Shown here piece after piece: positions 5,755 to 12,977 of a stretch of DNA of 16,944 bases. Under the pieces are notes generated by a model. It had not been told where the DNA came from, searched no databases, and saw nothing but the letters and a program-made list of their open reading frames with translations. This DNA comes from DASSFZ01 sp036514635. Its GTDB lineage: Bacteria > Chloroflexota > Anaerolineae > Fen-1058. The stretch covers positions 1-16,944 of the forward strand of contig DATBWU010000326.1 in NCBI GenBank assembly GCA_036514635.1, given 5' to 3'. Position numbers and translations under genes: made by a program. The stretch's first letter is position 1, and the number at the start of each line of letters is the position of its first letter.

Positions 5755-7143
5755 ATGTTCATTAAGCCATTTGTGGACGAAGGGCTGGGCAACTCATCCT
5801 ACCTGGTCGGCTCGGAGGAAACCGGATTGGCCGCAGTGATCGACCCACAGCGCGATGGGGATCAGTATGTCCAGGTAGCCGATGGATTGGGCTTCCGTCT
5901 GAAGTATGCGCTGGATACACATTTGCACGCCGACTTCATCTCCGGCGTCCGCGAACTGGCTGCACAAGTCGATCTGCAGATTGGCGCCAGCGCCGAGGCG
6001 GAACTTGGATTCGATCATCTGCCGCTGCGCGACGGCGATACATTGGCGCTGGGCGAACTCACCGTCGCGGTTCTGGCGACGCCCGGCCATTCCCCGGAGC
6101 ACATTGGCTTCACCGTCACTGAGCCAAAGCGCACTTCACCGGCAGCCATCTTTACTGGCGGCGCACTGATCGTCGGCGGCGCGGCGCGCACCGATTTGCT
6201 CGGTCATGATCTGACGGTTCCACTCGCCCGCCAGCTCTACCACACCTTCCACCACAAGTTGCTCGCCTTGCCCGACTCAGTGAGCGTATACCCGACGCAC
6301 GGGGCCGGGTCGTTCTGCATCGCGCCGACTTCTCTCGATCGTGTGACGACGATTGGCCGTGAGCGCGCCACCAACCGGCTGGCGCAGGCGCGTAGCGAGG
6401 AGGAATTCGTCGCGCTGGCTTTGGACGGACTACCTTCGTATCCTGTCTACTTCAAAGAGCTGCGGGCGGTCAACCGGCGCGGGCCGAAGGTGCTCGGCGG
6501 ACTGCCGGAGTTGAAGCCACTGTCGCCTGTGGCTGTTCACGAGTGGTTGGGACAGGGCGGCGCGGTGCTGGATGTGCGACCGGCGCGCGAATTTGCCGAG
6601 GGGCATGTCCCCAACGCGTATGGTATTGCTCTGGATACGCCGCTCATCACCTGGGCCGGCTGGCTGATCCCGTTCGGCGCGCCGCTGGTTCTGGTGGCGA
6701 ACAGCCGGGCTGATTGTGACGAGGCGGTGCGTCAACTGATCCGCATCGGCTACGACGATCTGCGCGGTTATCTGGAGGGCGGCATAGCTGCCTGGGAAGC
6801 AGCTGACTTGCCAGTGACGCGTATCCGAAGAATCCCTGTGGCTGAGCTGCGCGATCGATTGAATAGCGGCGACGCGCCCCTCGTGCTCGATGTGCGGCAA
6901 GACGACGAGTGGACGGCCGGGCACATCCCCGGCGCGATCCACATCGAGGACGGCCGCTTGCCTTACGAAGACCTGCCTTTGCCGGCTGACCGCCCCATTG
7001 TCGTCCACTGCCAGCATCGCGATCGCTCGACGGCCGGCCTCGCCGTCCTGGCGCGGCGCGGCTATCGCGACCTGACGCTGCTTGACGGCGGCTTTGCGGC
7101 CTGGCACGATGCCGGCTTCGAAGTGGAGCAGGGATTGCGATGA
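5755..7143 (+). CDS. MBL-fold hydrolase fused to two rhodanese domains (persulfide dioxygenase-like)
   Basis: 462 residues. The N-terminal metallo-beta-lactamase domain (1-240) has THLHADF (H56, H58, D60), PGHSPEH (H112), TDLLGHD (D147) and YPTHGAG (H182). This set matches ETHE1/BlhB-type persulfide dioxygenases, which oxidise glutathione persulfide to sulfite with one iron. A rhodanese-like domain follows (about 255-355: VLDVRPAREFAEGHVPNA, GGIAAWEA) whose active loop reads VANSRAD, lacking the Cys. A second rhodanese (about 361-458) has the normal loop with C419 in VHCQHRDRS. So only the last domain should carry persulfide. A GAGGGGGG Shine-Dalgarno precedes the ATG, 30 nt after SQR, and the stop overlaps the MFS start (ATGA). 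It should act directly downstream of the SQR-like enzyme in sulfide oxidation. Confidence 0.88.
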   Translation: MFIKPFVDEGLGNSSYLVGSEETGLAAVIDPQRDGDQYVQVADGLGFRLKYALDTHLHADFISGVRELAAQVDLQIGASAEAELGFDHLPLRDGDTLALGELTVAVLATPGHSPEHIGFTVTEPKRTSPAAIFTGGALIVGGAARTDLLGHDLTVPLARQLYHTFHHKLLALPDSVSVYPTHGAGSFCIAPTSLDRVTTIGRERATNRLAQARSEEEFVALALDGLPSYPVYFKELRAVNRRGPKVLGGLPELKPLSPVAVHEWLGQGGAVLDVRPAREFAEGHVPNAYGIALDTPLITWAGWLIPFGAPLVLVANSRADCDEAVRQLIRIGYDDLRGYLEGGIAAWEAADLPVTRIRRIPVAELRDRLNSGDAPLVLDVRQDDEWTAGHIPGAIHIEDGRLPYEDLPLPADRPIVVHCQHRDRSTAGLAVLARRGYRDLTLLDGGFAAWHDAGFEVEQGLR

Positions 7144-8429
7144 TGAATGGCGTAACGCGCCAGGAGACGGGGACAGTTGTCCTCGGCCTGCGCGCTAACT
7201 GGCAGCAGTTCACGCTGCTCGTCGTCGTCAACGCCTTCGTCGGGGCGATGGTCGGGCTGGAGCGCACGGTCGTGCCGCTCATCGCCGAGTCGGATTTCGG
7301 GCTGGCGTCCAAATCGATCGCGTTGTCCTTTCTGATCAGTTTCGGCATCGTGAAAGCCCTGGCGAACCTGTTGGCCGGGCGATTATCTGATCGGCTCGGG
7401 CGCAAGCGGATTCTGGTCGCAGGCTGGCTGATTGGGTTGCCCGTGCCATTGCTGATCATCGCTGCGCCGAGTTGGGGTTGGATCGTCTTCGCCAACGTCC
7501 TGCTCGGCGTCAACCAAGGGCTGTGCTGGTCGACGACGGTGATCATGAAGATCGACCTGGTCGGGCCGAAGCAGCGCGGGCTGGCGATGGGGCTGAATGA
7601 GTTCGCCGGTTACGTGGCCGTCTCACTTTCGGCTCTGCTCACCGGTTATCTGGCCGCAACGTATGGCTTGCGACCTGCGCCGTTCATCCCCGGCATCGCA
7701 TTCGCAATTCTCGGTCTGTTGCTGTCCGCTCTTTTCGTCCAGGAAACGCATAGCCACGCGCGCCACGAAGCCCAGAACCAACCCCGCCGAGCGGGGCGCA
7801 AGCAGCCAGCCAACGAACAAACAAACCCACTCTCCTTCGCCGAAATCCTCCTCCTCACCAGTTGGAAAGACCGGGCGCTATTCGCCGCCAGCCAGGCCGG
7901 GATGGTCAACAACCTCAACGACGGGATGGTGTGGGGCTTGCTGCCACTCTTCCTGTCAGGTAAAGGACTGCCCATCGATCAGGTCGGTATCATCGCCGCC
8001 GCCTATCCCGGCGTGTGGGGCTTGAGCCAGCTCATCACCGGCGCACTGAGTGACCGGTGGGGACGCAAGCCGCTGATCACCGTCGGGATGTGGGTGCAGG
8101 CGATCGGGATCGGCTTGTTCGTCGTCGGCCAAGGTTTCGGGGCGTGGTTAGGCGGTGCGGTCTTGCTCGGCATTGGCACGGCGCTGGTGTACCCGACGCT
8201 GCTGGCGGCCGTCTCCGACGTGGCGCACCCGGAGTGGCGTGCATCTGCAGTTGGCGTGTACCGTTTGTGGCGCGATGGGGGCTACGCGATCGGCGCGCTG
8301 CTGGCCGGTCTGCTCGCCGACTCGCTCGGCATTCCGTTCGCTATCGCCGTCATCGGCGGCCTGACGTTTCTGTCGGGTGTGGTCGTTGCCGGCGTGATGT
8401 ATGAGACGCTACCTGCACGACGGAAGTAA
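7140..8429 (+). CDS. MFS transporter, 12 predicted membrane segments
   Basis: 429 residues of major facilitator superfamily type. The cytoplasmic motif A occurs in both halves (DRLGRKRI after TM2 and DRWGRKPL after TM8), with a hydrophilic loop rich in R, K, Q and N (about residues 200-230) between the six-helix bundles. Hydrophobic segments are evenly spaced, for example FTLLVVVNAFVGAMVGL, ALSFLISFGIVKALANLL and IGIGLFVVGQGFGAWLGGAV. The start ATG overlaps the MBL-rhodanese stop by four nt, so the two are translationally coupled. The substrate cannot be read from sequence. The context suggests export or uptake of a sulfur oxyanion or other sulfur compound (inference). Confidence 0.85.
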   Translation: MMNGVTRQETGTVVLGLRANWQQFTLLVVVNAFVGAMVGLERTVVPLIAESDFGLASKSIALSFLISFGIVKALANLLAGRLSDRLGRKRILVAGWLIGLPVPLLIIAAPSWGWIVFANVLLGVNQGLCWSTTVIMKIDLVGPKQRGLAMGLNEFAGYVAVSLSALLTGYLAATYGLRPAPFIPGIAFAILGLLLSALFVQETHSHARHEAQNQPRRAGRKQPANEQTNPLSFAEILLLTSWKDRALFAASQAGMVNNLNDGMVWGLLPLFLSGKGLPIDQVGIIAAAYPGVWGLSQLITGALSDRWGRKPLITVGMWVQAIGIGLFVVGQGFGAWLGGAVLLGIGTALVYPTLLAAVSDVAHPEWRASAVGVYRLWRDGGYAIGALLAGLLADSLGIPFAIAVIGGLTFLSGVVVAGVMYETLPARRK

Positions 8430-8469
8430 GCACCTGTTCTCGAAGTCGATACGCCTGGAGAAGGTGAAT

Positions 8470-8808
8470 ATGCCTGCGACACTGGATGACTTGCTCAAGC
8501 TGGAAGGTGTGACGGCCGCATTTGAGTACACCGCTGACGGGCAGTGTACCGAGTACCGGGTCAGCAATCCTTCGCCCGAAATGGCGGAGCTGATCGCGCG
8601 GTATTGCGCGCTGGTCACGATGACGTTCAACACATTGGCCAGCGCGTTCACGACATTGAGCGAGGCGAACTGGGTGCCGCAGCGCGCCTGGGTGTATGTC
8701 GGCGGCGATCACACGGTCGTCGTCGGCAATGGCGGCTACCGGGGCGTGTTCGTGGAGACGGCCAGGGCCGACGTGAAGCGACTCTTGGAGATTCTGGGCC
8801 AGCCTTAG
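8470..8808 (+). CDS. Small DUF2173-like (roadblock/LC7-like fold) protein
   Basis: 112 residues from ATG 8470, which is preceded by GGAGAAGG; this is preferable to the upstream ATG at 8401 inside the MFS gene. The sequence starts LDDLLKLEGVTAAFEYTADG and ends with a VYVGGDHTVVVGNGGYRGVFVE strand pair and a final helix VKRLLEILG. This resembles DUF2173 proteins, small roadblock-like proteins found near sulfur-oxidation genes. Two Cys are present (CTEYR, ARYCAL). No enzymatic motif is visible. It may be a scaffold or regulatory partner of the sulfur proteins. Family assignment is from memory of its pattern and moderately sure. Confidence 0.6.
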   Translation: MPATLDDLLKLEGVTAAFEYTADGQCTEYRVSNPSPEMAELIARYCALVTMTFNTLASAFTTLSEANWVPQRAWVYVGGDHTVVVGNGGYRGVFVETARADVKRLLEILGQP

Positions 8809-8812
8809 CGCG

Positions 8813-9022
8813 TTGCAGGTACGCTCAATCGTGTTGCACTCCTTCACCCATCTGGCCGAGGGCAGCGCCTCGCCCCAGTTCGCGGAAGCGTTTCTACAGA
8901 GTGCGGCCTTGCGCTTGCGCAACACCGGCTACCAGGTGGCGCTGACGCCTTTCGGTTGGGTGTGTGAATGGGAACTGTCCATCTACGGAGAGAGCCTGGC
9001 CAAGGTGTTCAAGTCATTGTGA
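8813..9022 (+). CDS. Half-length archaeal-type threonyl-tRNA editing-domain protein
   Basis: A 69-residue frame with a TTG start, 4 nt after the DUF2173-like stop. It matches the C-terminal half of the archaeal ThrRS N-terminal editing domain (tRNA-Thr_ED): a beta strand RSIVLHSFTHLAEGSASPQFA, a helix, then TPFGWVCEWELSIYGESLA, corresponding to the diagnostic P-F-G-W-x-x-E-F-x-L-x-x-x-G-H-P-L region. The first 65-70 residues of a full domain are missing and the usual H-P after G is E-S. It may be a decayed remnant of a stand-alone editing (D-aminoacyl-tRNA deacylase-like) protein or a minimal derivative. Function unproven; no ThrRS body is nearby. Confidence 0.55.
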   Translation: MQVRSIVLHSFTHLAEGSASPQFAEAFLQSAALRLRNTGYQVALTPFGWVCEWELSIYGESLAKVFKSL

Positions 9023-9040
9023 TAGGCCATTGCCATACCG

Positions 9041-9696
9041 TTGATCGATCCGTGGGATCAGATTGCTCCTCAATACGATGCCTGGTATGCCACGCCTTTA
9101 GGCGCATTTGCACGGGAGGTGGAAATCGCGGCGCTGGATGCGCTCGGCGGCCAATTGACGGGCAGGCGAGGGCTGGAAGTCGGGTGCGGCACGGGGCAGT
9201 TCGGTAAGGCCTTCGCGCAAGGCGGCGTGCGCATGGTCGGTGTCGATCGTTCTGCCGCGATGCTCAAGGAAGCCGCGCGTCACGTGAGCGAGACGCTGAC
9301 TCTCTGTCGTGCCGATGGAGAACGTCTCCCGTTTCCGCGCAGCTCTTTCGACTTGGTCGCTGCCTGACGGTGCTGGAATTCGCGCGCGACCCGCAGGCGA
9401 TGTTGGCCGAGGCATGGCGCGTGTTGCGCCCCGGCGGAAAGCTGATCGTGGGCGTCCTGAATGCTTGGAGCCTGTGGGCGATCGCGCGCCGTCTGCGACG
9501 AGACGAGTCGCCGTACACGCACGCTCACTTCTTTCAACCACCGGAACTCCTGCGCTTGCTGTCCGCGATAGCCGGTGGGCCGGTGACGTGGCGCGCCGAG
9601 CGTGTCGGCGCGAGGTGGCTGCCGATGTTCGGCGCGTTTCTGGCGGCAGGGGTAAACAAGCCGTGGGATGCTCGGCGGGCGATCTTGAGGACTTGA
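9041..9696 (+). pseudogene. Class I SAM-dependent methyltransferase with a frameshift
   Basis: The first frame (TTG 9041 to TGA 9365) gives the N-terminal half of a ubiquinone/menaquinone-type methyltransferase: WDQIAPQYDAWY, the SAM-binding motif I GLEVGCGTGQFG, VGVDRSAAML and LPFPRSSFDLVAA. The second half continues in another frame from about 9366: TVLEFARDP, AEAWRVLRPGGKLIVGVLN and the lid helices, ending at 9696. Joining them needs one inserted nucleotide in the GCCTGACG sequence at about 9364 (AA-x-TVLEF). The halves are otherwise complete and well conserved, so this is a recent mutation or a sequencing error. The substrate cannot be predicted. The stop is 10 nt before the phosphorylase start. 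Confidence 0.8.
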
Positions 9697-9706
9697 AAGA
9701 GGATCG

Positions 9707-9966
9707 ATGATTCCTGACTCACTGCCGATTCTGAGCCACAAGCTCTATGCAGCGCCGACCGTCTTCACGCCGGAAAATCTGTTGCGAGAAGCGAGGAGGC
9801 AAAAGTCGATTCGAGAAGGCAGCGTCCCGGCAGTGTGCGTGCTCGACCCAGATGGGGACATTGTCCAGCATCTGGTCAACACCGGGCAGGCGCGCCCGAA
9901 TGCGCATTGGGCATGCTACCACACTAAGTTGTATGACTTCAGCCATGCCGGCATCAAATATGGTAT
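9707..9966 (+). pseudogene. 5' part of a nucleoside (uridine/purine) phosphorylase cut by an IS
   Basis: 86 codons encode the N-terminal part of a PNP/UDP-family nucleoside phosphorylase. The pattern is PILSHKLYAAPTVFTPENLL, EARRQKSIREGSVP, VCVLDPDGDIV and WACYHTKLYDFSHAGIKYG. The frame is cut at 9966 inside the codon after KYG, exactly where the left terminal repeat of the ISKra4-like element starts; the last few codons of the open frame are IS sequence. The catalytic phosphate- and nucleoside-binding parts are missing, and the DNA right of the IS is not the continuation of this gene. Good Shine-Dalgarno-like GAGGAT before the ATG. Confidence 0.75.
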
Positions 9967-11619
9967 GGGTGCGTTTCATTTGAGTTGAAAGTCAGGCTTC
10001 TCTCTGGTAAAGTGAGTTTTCCCAAACCACTTCAGGAGAGAAACCATGACTTCCAACTCACAAGAGATTATACAGGATGTTCGCGCGCAATTTGAGCACC
10101 TGTTGGATTTCGTTACTGGCGAACAAGCACGCACCGCTACAGCCGATCACATTGAGCGCGGTTTGTTCAAACTGGTCTTGAGCCTTGGGGCGAAACTGCT
10201 GCACCTGTTTTTCGTCATGCGTTCTCAGGCTTGTTCTCGGCAGTCCCTTCAGACTGCAGCGGGGCAGACGTTGCCGCACCATCGCGACACACCCCGCGCG
10301 TACTTCTCGATCTTTGGCAAGTTATCCTTTGAACGGCCGTACTTTTACCGGCAAGGGATTGGCCAGCAAATCCCGCTGGACGCTGAGTTGAGCCTGAGTG
10401 AAGACTGTTACTCGGACTTGCTACGGGAAGTGTCTGAATACCTTGGGGGTTACACCGTGTATGGTAAAACCGCCGATATTCTGGAACGGTTGCTGGGGCT
10501 CAACCTGTCGACTCGGGCGCTTCAGCAGAACATGGCCCAAGACGCCGCCGAGGTCGAAGCTTCCTACGCCCAAAAGCCACCACCGTCTCCGATGAACGAA
10601 GCGGAGAGCCTGGTCATTCAAGCCGATGGCAAAGGGGTGCCGATGGTGCTGGACACCCCGACTGAGCCCCAGCTGCGCTTGGGGAAGGGCGAAAAGCGCG
10701 GGCGCAAGAAAGAAGCGGTCGTGACCACCGTTTACACGATTGCGGCTGCGCCGCGTACGCCCGAAGAGGTGGTGGCCAGTTTCTTTGACCCCAGCCCGCG
10801 CGCGCAGTCACCCGCAACCGCTTCGCCACGTTCAAAACCGCACCCCAAGCATATCTGGGCCACTTTGGACGGCAAAGATGCGGCTCTGTCTCGTCTGTCA
10901 CAGCAAGTGATGTTGCGCCAGGGAGAACACATCCAGCACAAAGTCGCCCTGTGCGATGGCTGTGAAGCCTTACAATCGCGCATCGCCACCCAATTCTCGG
11001 ACTTTGCCCAGGTCTTGGATTTCATCCATGCCGACGAGTACCTGTGGGATGTGGCCAACAGCTTGCTGGGTGAAACCAGTGAGCAACGGCTGGACTGGGT
11101 GTCCAGCCGCGCGCTTCAAATCCTGTCCGGTCAAACCCCACACGTGATTGCAGACTTTCGCCGCCTCGCAGAAGACACCCACACCACCGCCACGCAACGC
11201 AAGCAACTCACCACAACCGCCAACTACTTCGAGCGCAATTTGCCCTACATCGACTACCCAACGTATCTGTCCAACGGCTGGCCGATTGCCTCCGGTGTCA
11301 TCGAAGGCGCTTGTCGCCATTTTGTTAAGGATCGTTGCGAACTATCCGGGATGCGCTGGAATCAGACCGGCGCTGAAAACTTGCTCCGCCTCCGGGCCGT
11401 AGCCGAAAACGGAGATTGGGATGCTTACCATTCCTACCGCAAACGACAACGACACATCCGCTTGTATGGACGATCCGTTCCTAATCCGCAAGCCATTGAA
11501 ATCCAGATCATGAATACATCGCCAACAGTTCGTGAACAGGTTATCACAGATAGCCAGACGAAGTACCACCAACTACCATTGGCTGCCTGACCAGTTCTCA
11601 ACTCAAATGAAACGCACCC
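9967..11619 (+). mobile_element. Complete ISKra4-like insertion sequence with perfect 22-bp TIRs
   Basis: The left end 9967-9988 (GGGTGCGTTTCATTTG...) and the right end 11598-11619 are perfect 22-bp inverted repeats starting GGGTGCG. They bound 1653 bp containing one transposase. No target-site duplication is visible: the left flank reads AATATGGTAT and the right flank GTTTCATATT. The element disrupts the nucleoside phosphorylase on the left and abuts a foreign transposase fragment on the right, which implies a later deletion or recombination. A hairpin (AAGTG at 10010-10014 with CACTT at 10028-10032) precedes the transposase Shine-Dalgarno. Confidence 0.9.
10046..11590 (+). CDS. ISKra4-family transposase
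   Basis: 514 residues, full length and uninterrupted, starting at ATG 10046 after AGGAGAG. Likely DDE residues are D194 in VIQADGKGVPM, D304 in ALCDGCEAL and E420 in SGVIEGACRHFVKDRC, the last being the most characteristic ISKra4 motif, followed by LSGMRWNQTGAENLLRLRA. The N-terminal region (FERPYFYRQG, LSEDCYSDLLREVSEYLGG) is the usual helical DNA-binding part. The basic GEKRGRKKEAV segment precedes a strand VVTTVYTI. Nothing suggests inactivation, so the element may still be mobile. Confidence 0.92.
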   Translation: MTSNSQEIIQDVRAQFEHLLDFVTGEQARTATADHIERGLFKLVLSLGAKLLHLFFVMRSQACSRQSLQTAAGQTLPHHRDTPRAYFSIFGKLSFERPYFYRQGIGQQIPLDAELSLSEDCYSDLLREVSEYLGGYTVYGKTADILERLLGLNLSTRALQQNMAQDAAEVEASYAQKPPPSPMNEAESLVIQADGKGVPMVLDTPTEPQLRLGKGEKRGRKKEAVVTTVYTIAAAPRTPEEVVASFFDPSPRAQSPATASPRSKPHPKHIWATLDGKDAALSRLSQQVMLRQGEHIQHKVALCDGCEALQSRIATQFSDFAQVLDFIHADEYLWDVANSLLGETSEQRLDWVSSRALQILSGQTPHVIADFRRLAEDTHTTATQRKQLTTTANYFERNLPYIDYPTYLSNGWPIASGVIEGACRHFVKDRCELSGMRWNQTGAENLLRLRAVAENGDWDAYHSYRKRQRHIRLYGRSVPNPQAIEIQIMNTSPTVREQVITDSQTKYHQLPLAA

Positions 11620-11621
11620 GT

Positions 11622-12271
11622 TTCATATTCTCGCCGACCTGAGCCGGGCGGTGCTGCGGGCGGTGGCCAAAGTGCGCAAGGACTTGGCGGCACGCCAGCC
11701 CAAACTGCCCCGCGGCCGGCCCACCCGGCAGACGCGCCCACTCCTCCGGCAGCGCCAGCGCCTCCAGCAGCAGATCGCTGACCTGTTCACCCATCGCTAC
11801 TTGTTTGTCCAGCACCACCTCAGCCCCAGTGAGCGCGAGATTCTCCAGCGCATTACGCGCGGGTTGCCTCACCTGCGCGCCCTGCGCGAGATCATGGACG
11901 AAGTCTATCGGCTCTTCGACCGGCGCTGCCGCACGCACACCGCCCTGGCGAAGTTGGCCCGCCTACGCCAGCGCGTGCAACGCTTCTCCCAGATCGGCCA
12001 AACCTTGAAAGCACTGTTCTCGGCCAATGTCGAGAAGGCTCTGACGTTTCTTGACGACCGTTTGCTCCCGGCTACCTCCAATGCCGTGGAGCGCGGCAAT
12101 CGGCGTTACCGCAAGATGCAGAAAACCATCTACAGCGTGCGTACTCACGCCCATATCGTCGGTCGCATCGCCCTGGATATGCTGCGTGAGGCTTTCGCTC
12201 AAGCCCGGACGGCCACCCTGCAAGTGCTGCACCAAGCCAGAGCCGCCCCAGCTCTGCCCTATGGCCGGTAA
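11622..12271 (+). pseudogene. C-terminal fragment of a second, different transposase
   Basis: An open frame enters directly from the IS right end (FHILADLSRAVLRAVAKVRKDL), with no start codon of its own, and continues to TAA at 12269. The first part is basic and helical (LARQPKLPRGRP, RQRQRLQQQIADLF). The second part contains SNAVERGNRRYRKMQK followed by RTHAHIVGRIALDMLREAF. This is a DDE-transposase C-terminus in which the Glu of NAVERGN could be the third catalytic residue. The IS family is not assigned. The N-terminal half is absent, replaced by the ISKra4-like element, so it is a remnant. Confidence 0.65.
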
Positions 12272-12276
12272 CGATG

Positions 12277-12756
12277 CTACAGTCTCTGTTTTTCAGGGTT
12301 TTTCGGCCTTTGTCGGCGACGCTCGGTACCATCAATGATGTAATCACGTCGCGTGCCGGTGTGGCGTTCAGCAGCGGCGAACTGACGCCCATCCCGTTCC
12401 GGCTTGACCCCGAGAGTCGTGAGAGCCTCCAGGAGTACCGGCAACAGGCGATGGAGCCACTGGTTCGCGCCCGATTGACTCAGGCCACATAACTCGCCCA
12501 GCACAACTTGCACCGGATATGTCTTTTGATGAACCAAGATGAAGAGCAATTTCTGTTCGGCGGTCTTCAACCTGCCCTGCCGCCCGCCACCGATCCGGCG
12601 CTGGCGCGTCCGTCCGCTCACAGTTTTCTCTGGCGCATATCGCTTCCGATAGGCTTTCTGAAACGCCGGCAAGAGAACCTTGAACTCTTTGAGCGTTAAT
12701 CCCGTCAGGGCCAGAAACTTGCGACGATCTCGCTTCAACTTCGTGTAGTCGAGCAT
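12277..12756 (-). pseudogene. N-terminal fragment of an IS5-type transposase
   Basis: 159 residues from ATG 12756. An HTH region (LTGLTLKEFKVLLPAF, then EQKLLFILVHQKTYPVQVVLGELCGLSQSGANQWLHRLLPVL) leads into the first catalytic Asp of an IS5-group transposase, IIDGTERRRQRPKNPEKQRL. The protein should continue into a YSGKKK-type stretch and the remaining D and E residues. Instead a TAG follows QRL at 12277-12279, just past the end of the other transposase fragment, so the break is at about 12272-12290. The right end of this remnant lies somewhere in 12757-12795, with no clear terminal repeat. Confidence 0.75.
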
Positions 12757-12776
12757 TCATACAGTTTACTCTATTT

Positions 12777-12950
12777 CTAATAACGTCTAGTGGACTGAGT
12801 GGCCGGCGGTCGCGTTGGCGCTGCGACATTCACCGCCGGAGAAGACGGTGTGGCGATCAGCGCGAGGGCGATGGCGACTATGATCAGGCCGGCGCCAATC
12901 CACACCGTTGAGCCGGCGTTGCGATTCGTCTTTTGAGATTTGCGCGCCAT
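12777..12950 (-). CDS. Small single-span membrane protein, probably truncated
   Basis: Short frame of 57 residues: a basic N-terminus (MARKSQKTNRNAG), one hydrophobic span (TVWIGAGLIIVAIALALIA) and a Pro/Thr/Ala-rich tail (PTRPPATQST) ending RRY at TAG 12777. An AAAGGACA Shine-Dalgarno lies 5 nt before ATG 12950, 27 nt after the end of the Sec-extended lipoprotein gene, so it should belong to that operon. Its last codons coincide with the probable edge of the IS5-type remnant. It may therefore be the membrane anchor of a longer exported protein whose soluble domain was lost. Function not recognisable. Confidence 0.6.
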   Translation of the reverse strand: MARKSQKTNRNAGSTVWIGAGLIIVAIALALIATPSSPAVNVAAPTRPPATQSTRRY

Positions 12951-12977
12951 TCAATGTCCTTTCGGATGAGATTTGAC

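Noticed and set aside
6647..7546. Long antisense frame (299 codons) across the MBL-rhodanese/MFS junction
   Set aside because: It covers two clearly real coupled genes and has an Arg/Ser/Pro-rich composition typical of shadow frames.
9355..9370. TGA at the end of the first methyltransferase frame as another Sec codon
   Set aside because: The downstream homologous sequence is in a different frame, so this is a frameshift rather than read-through.
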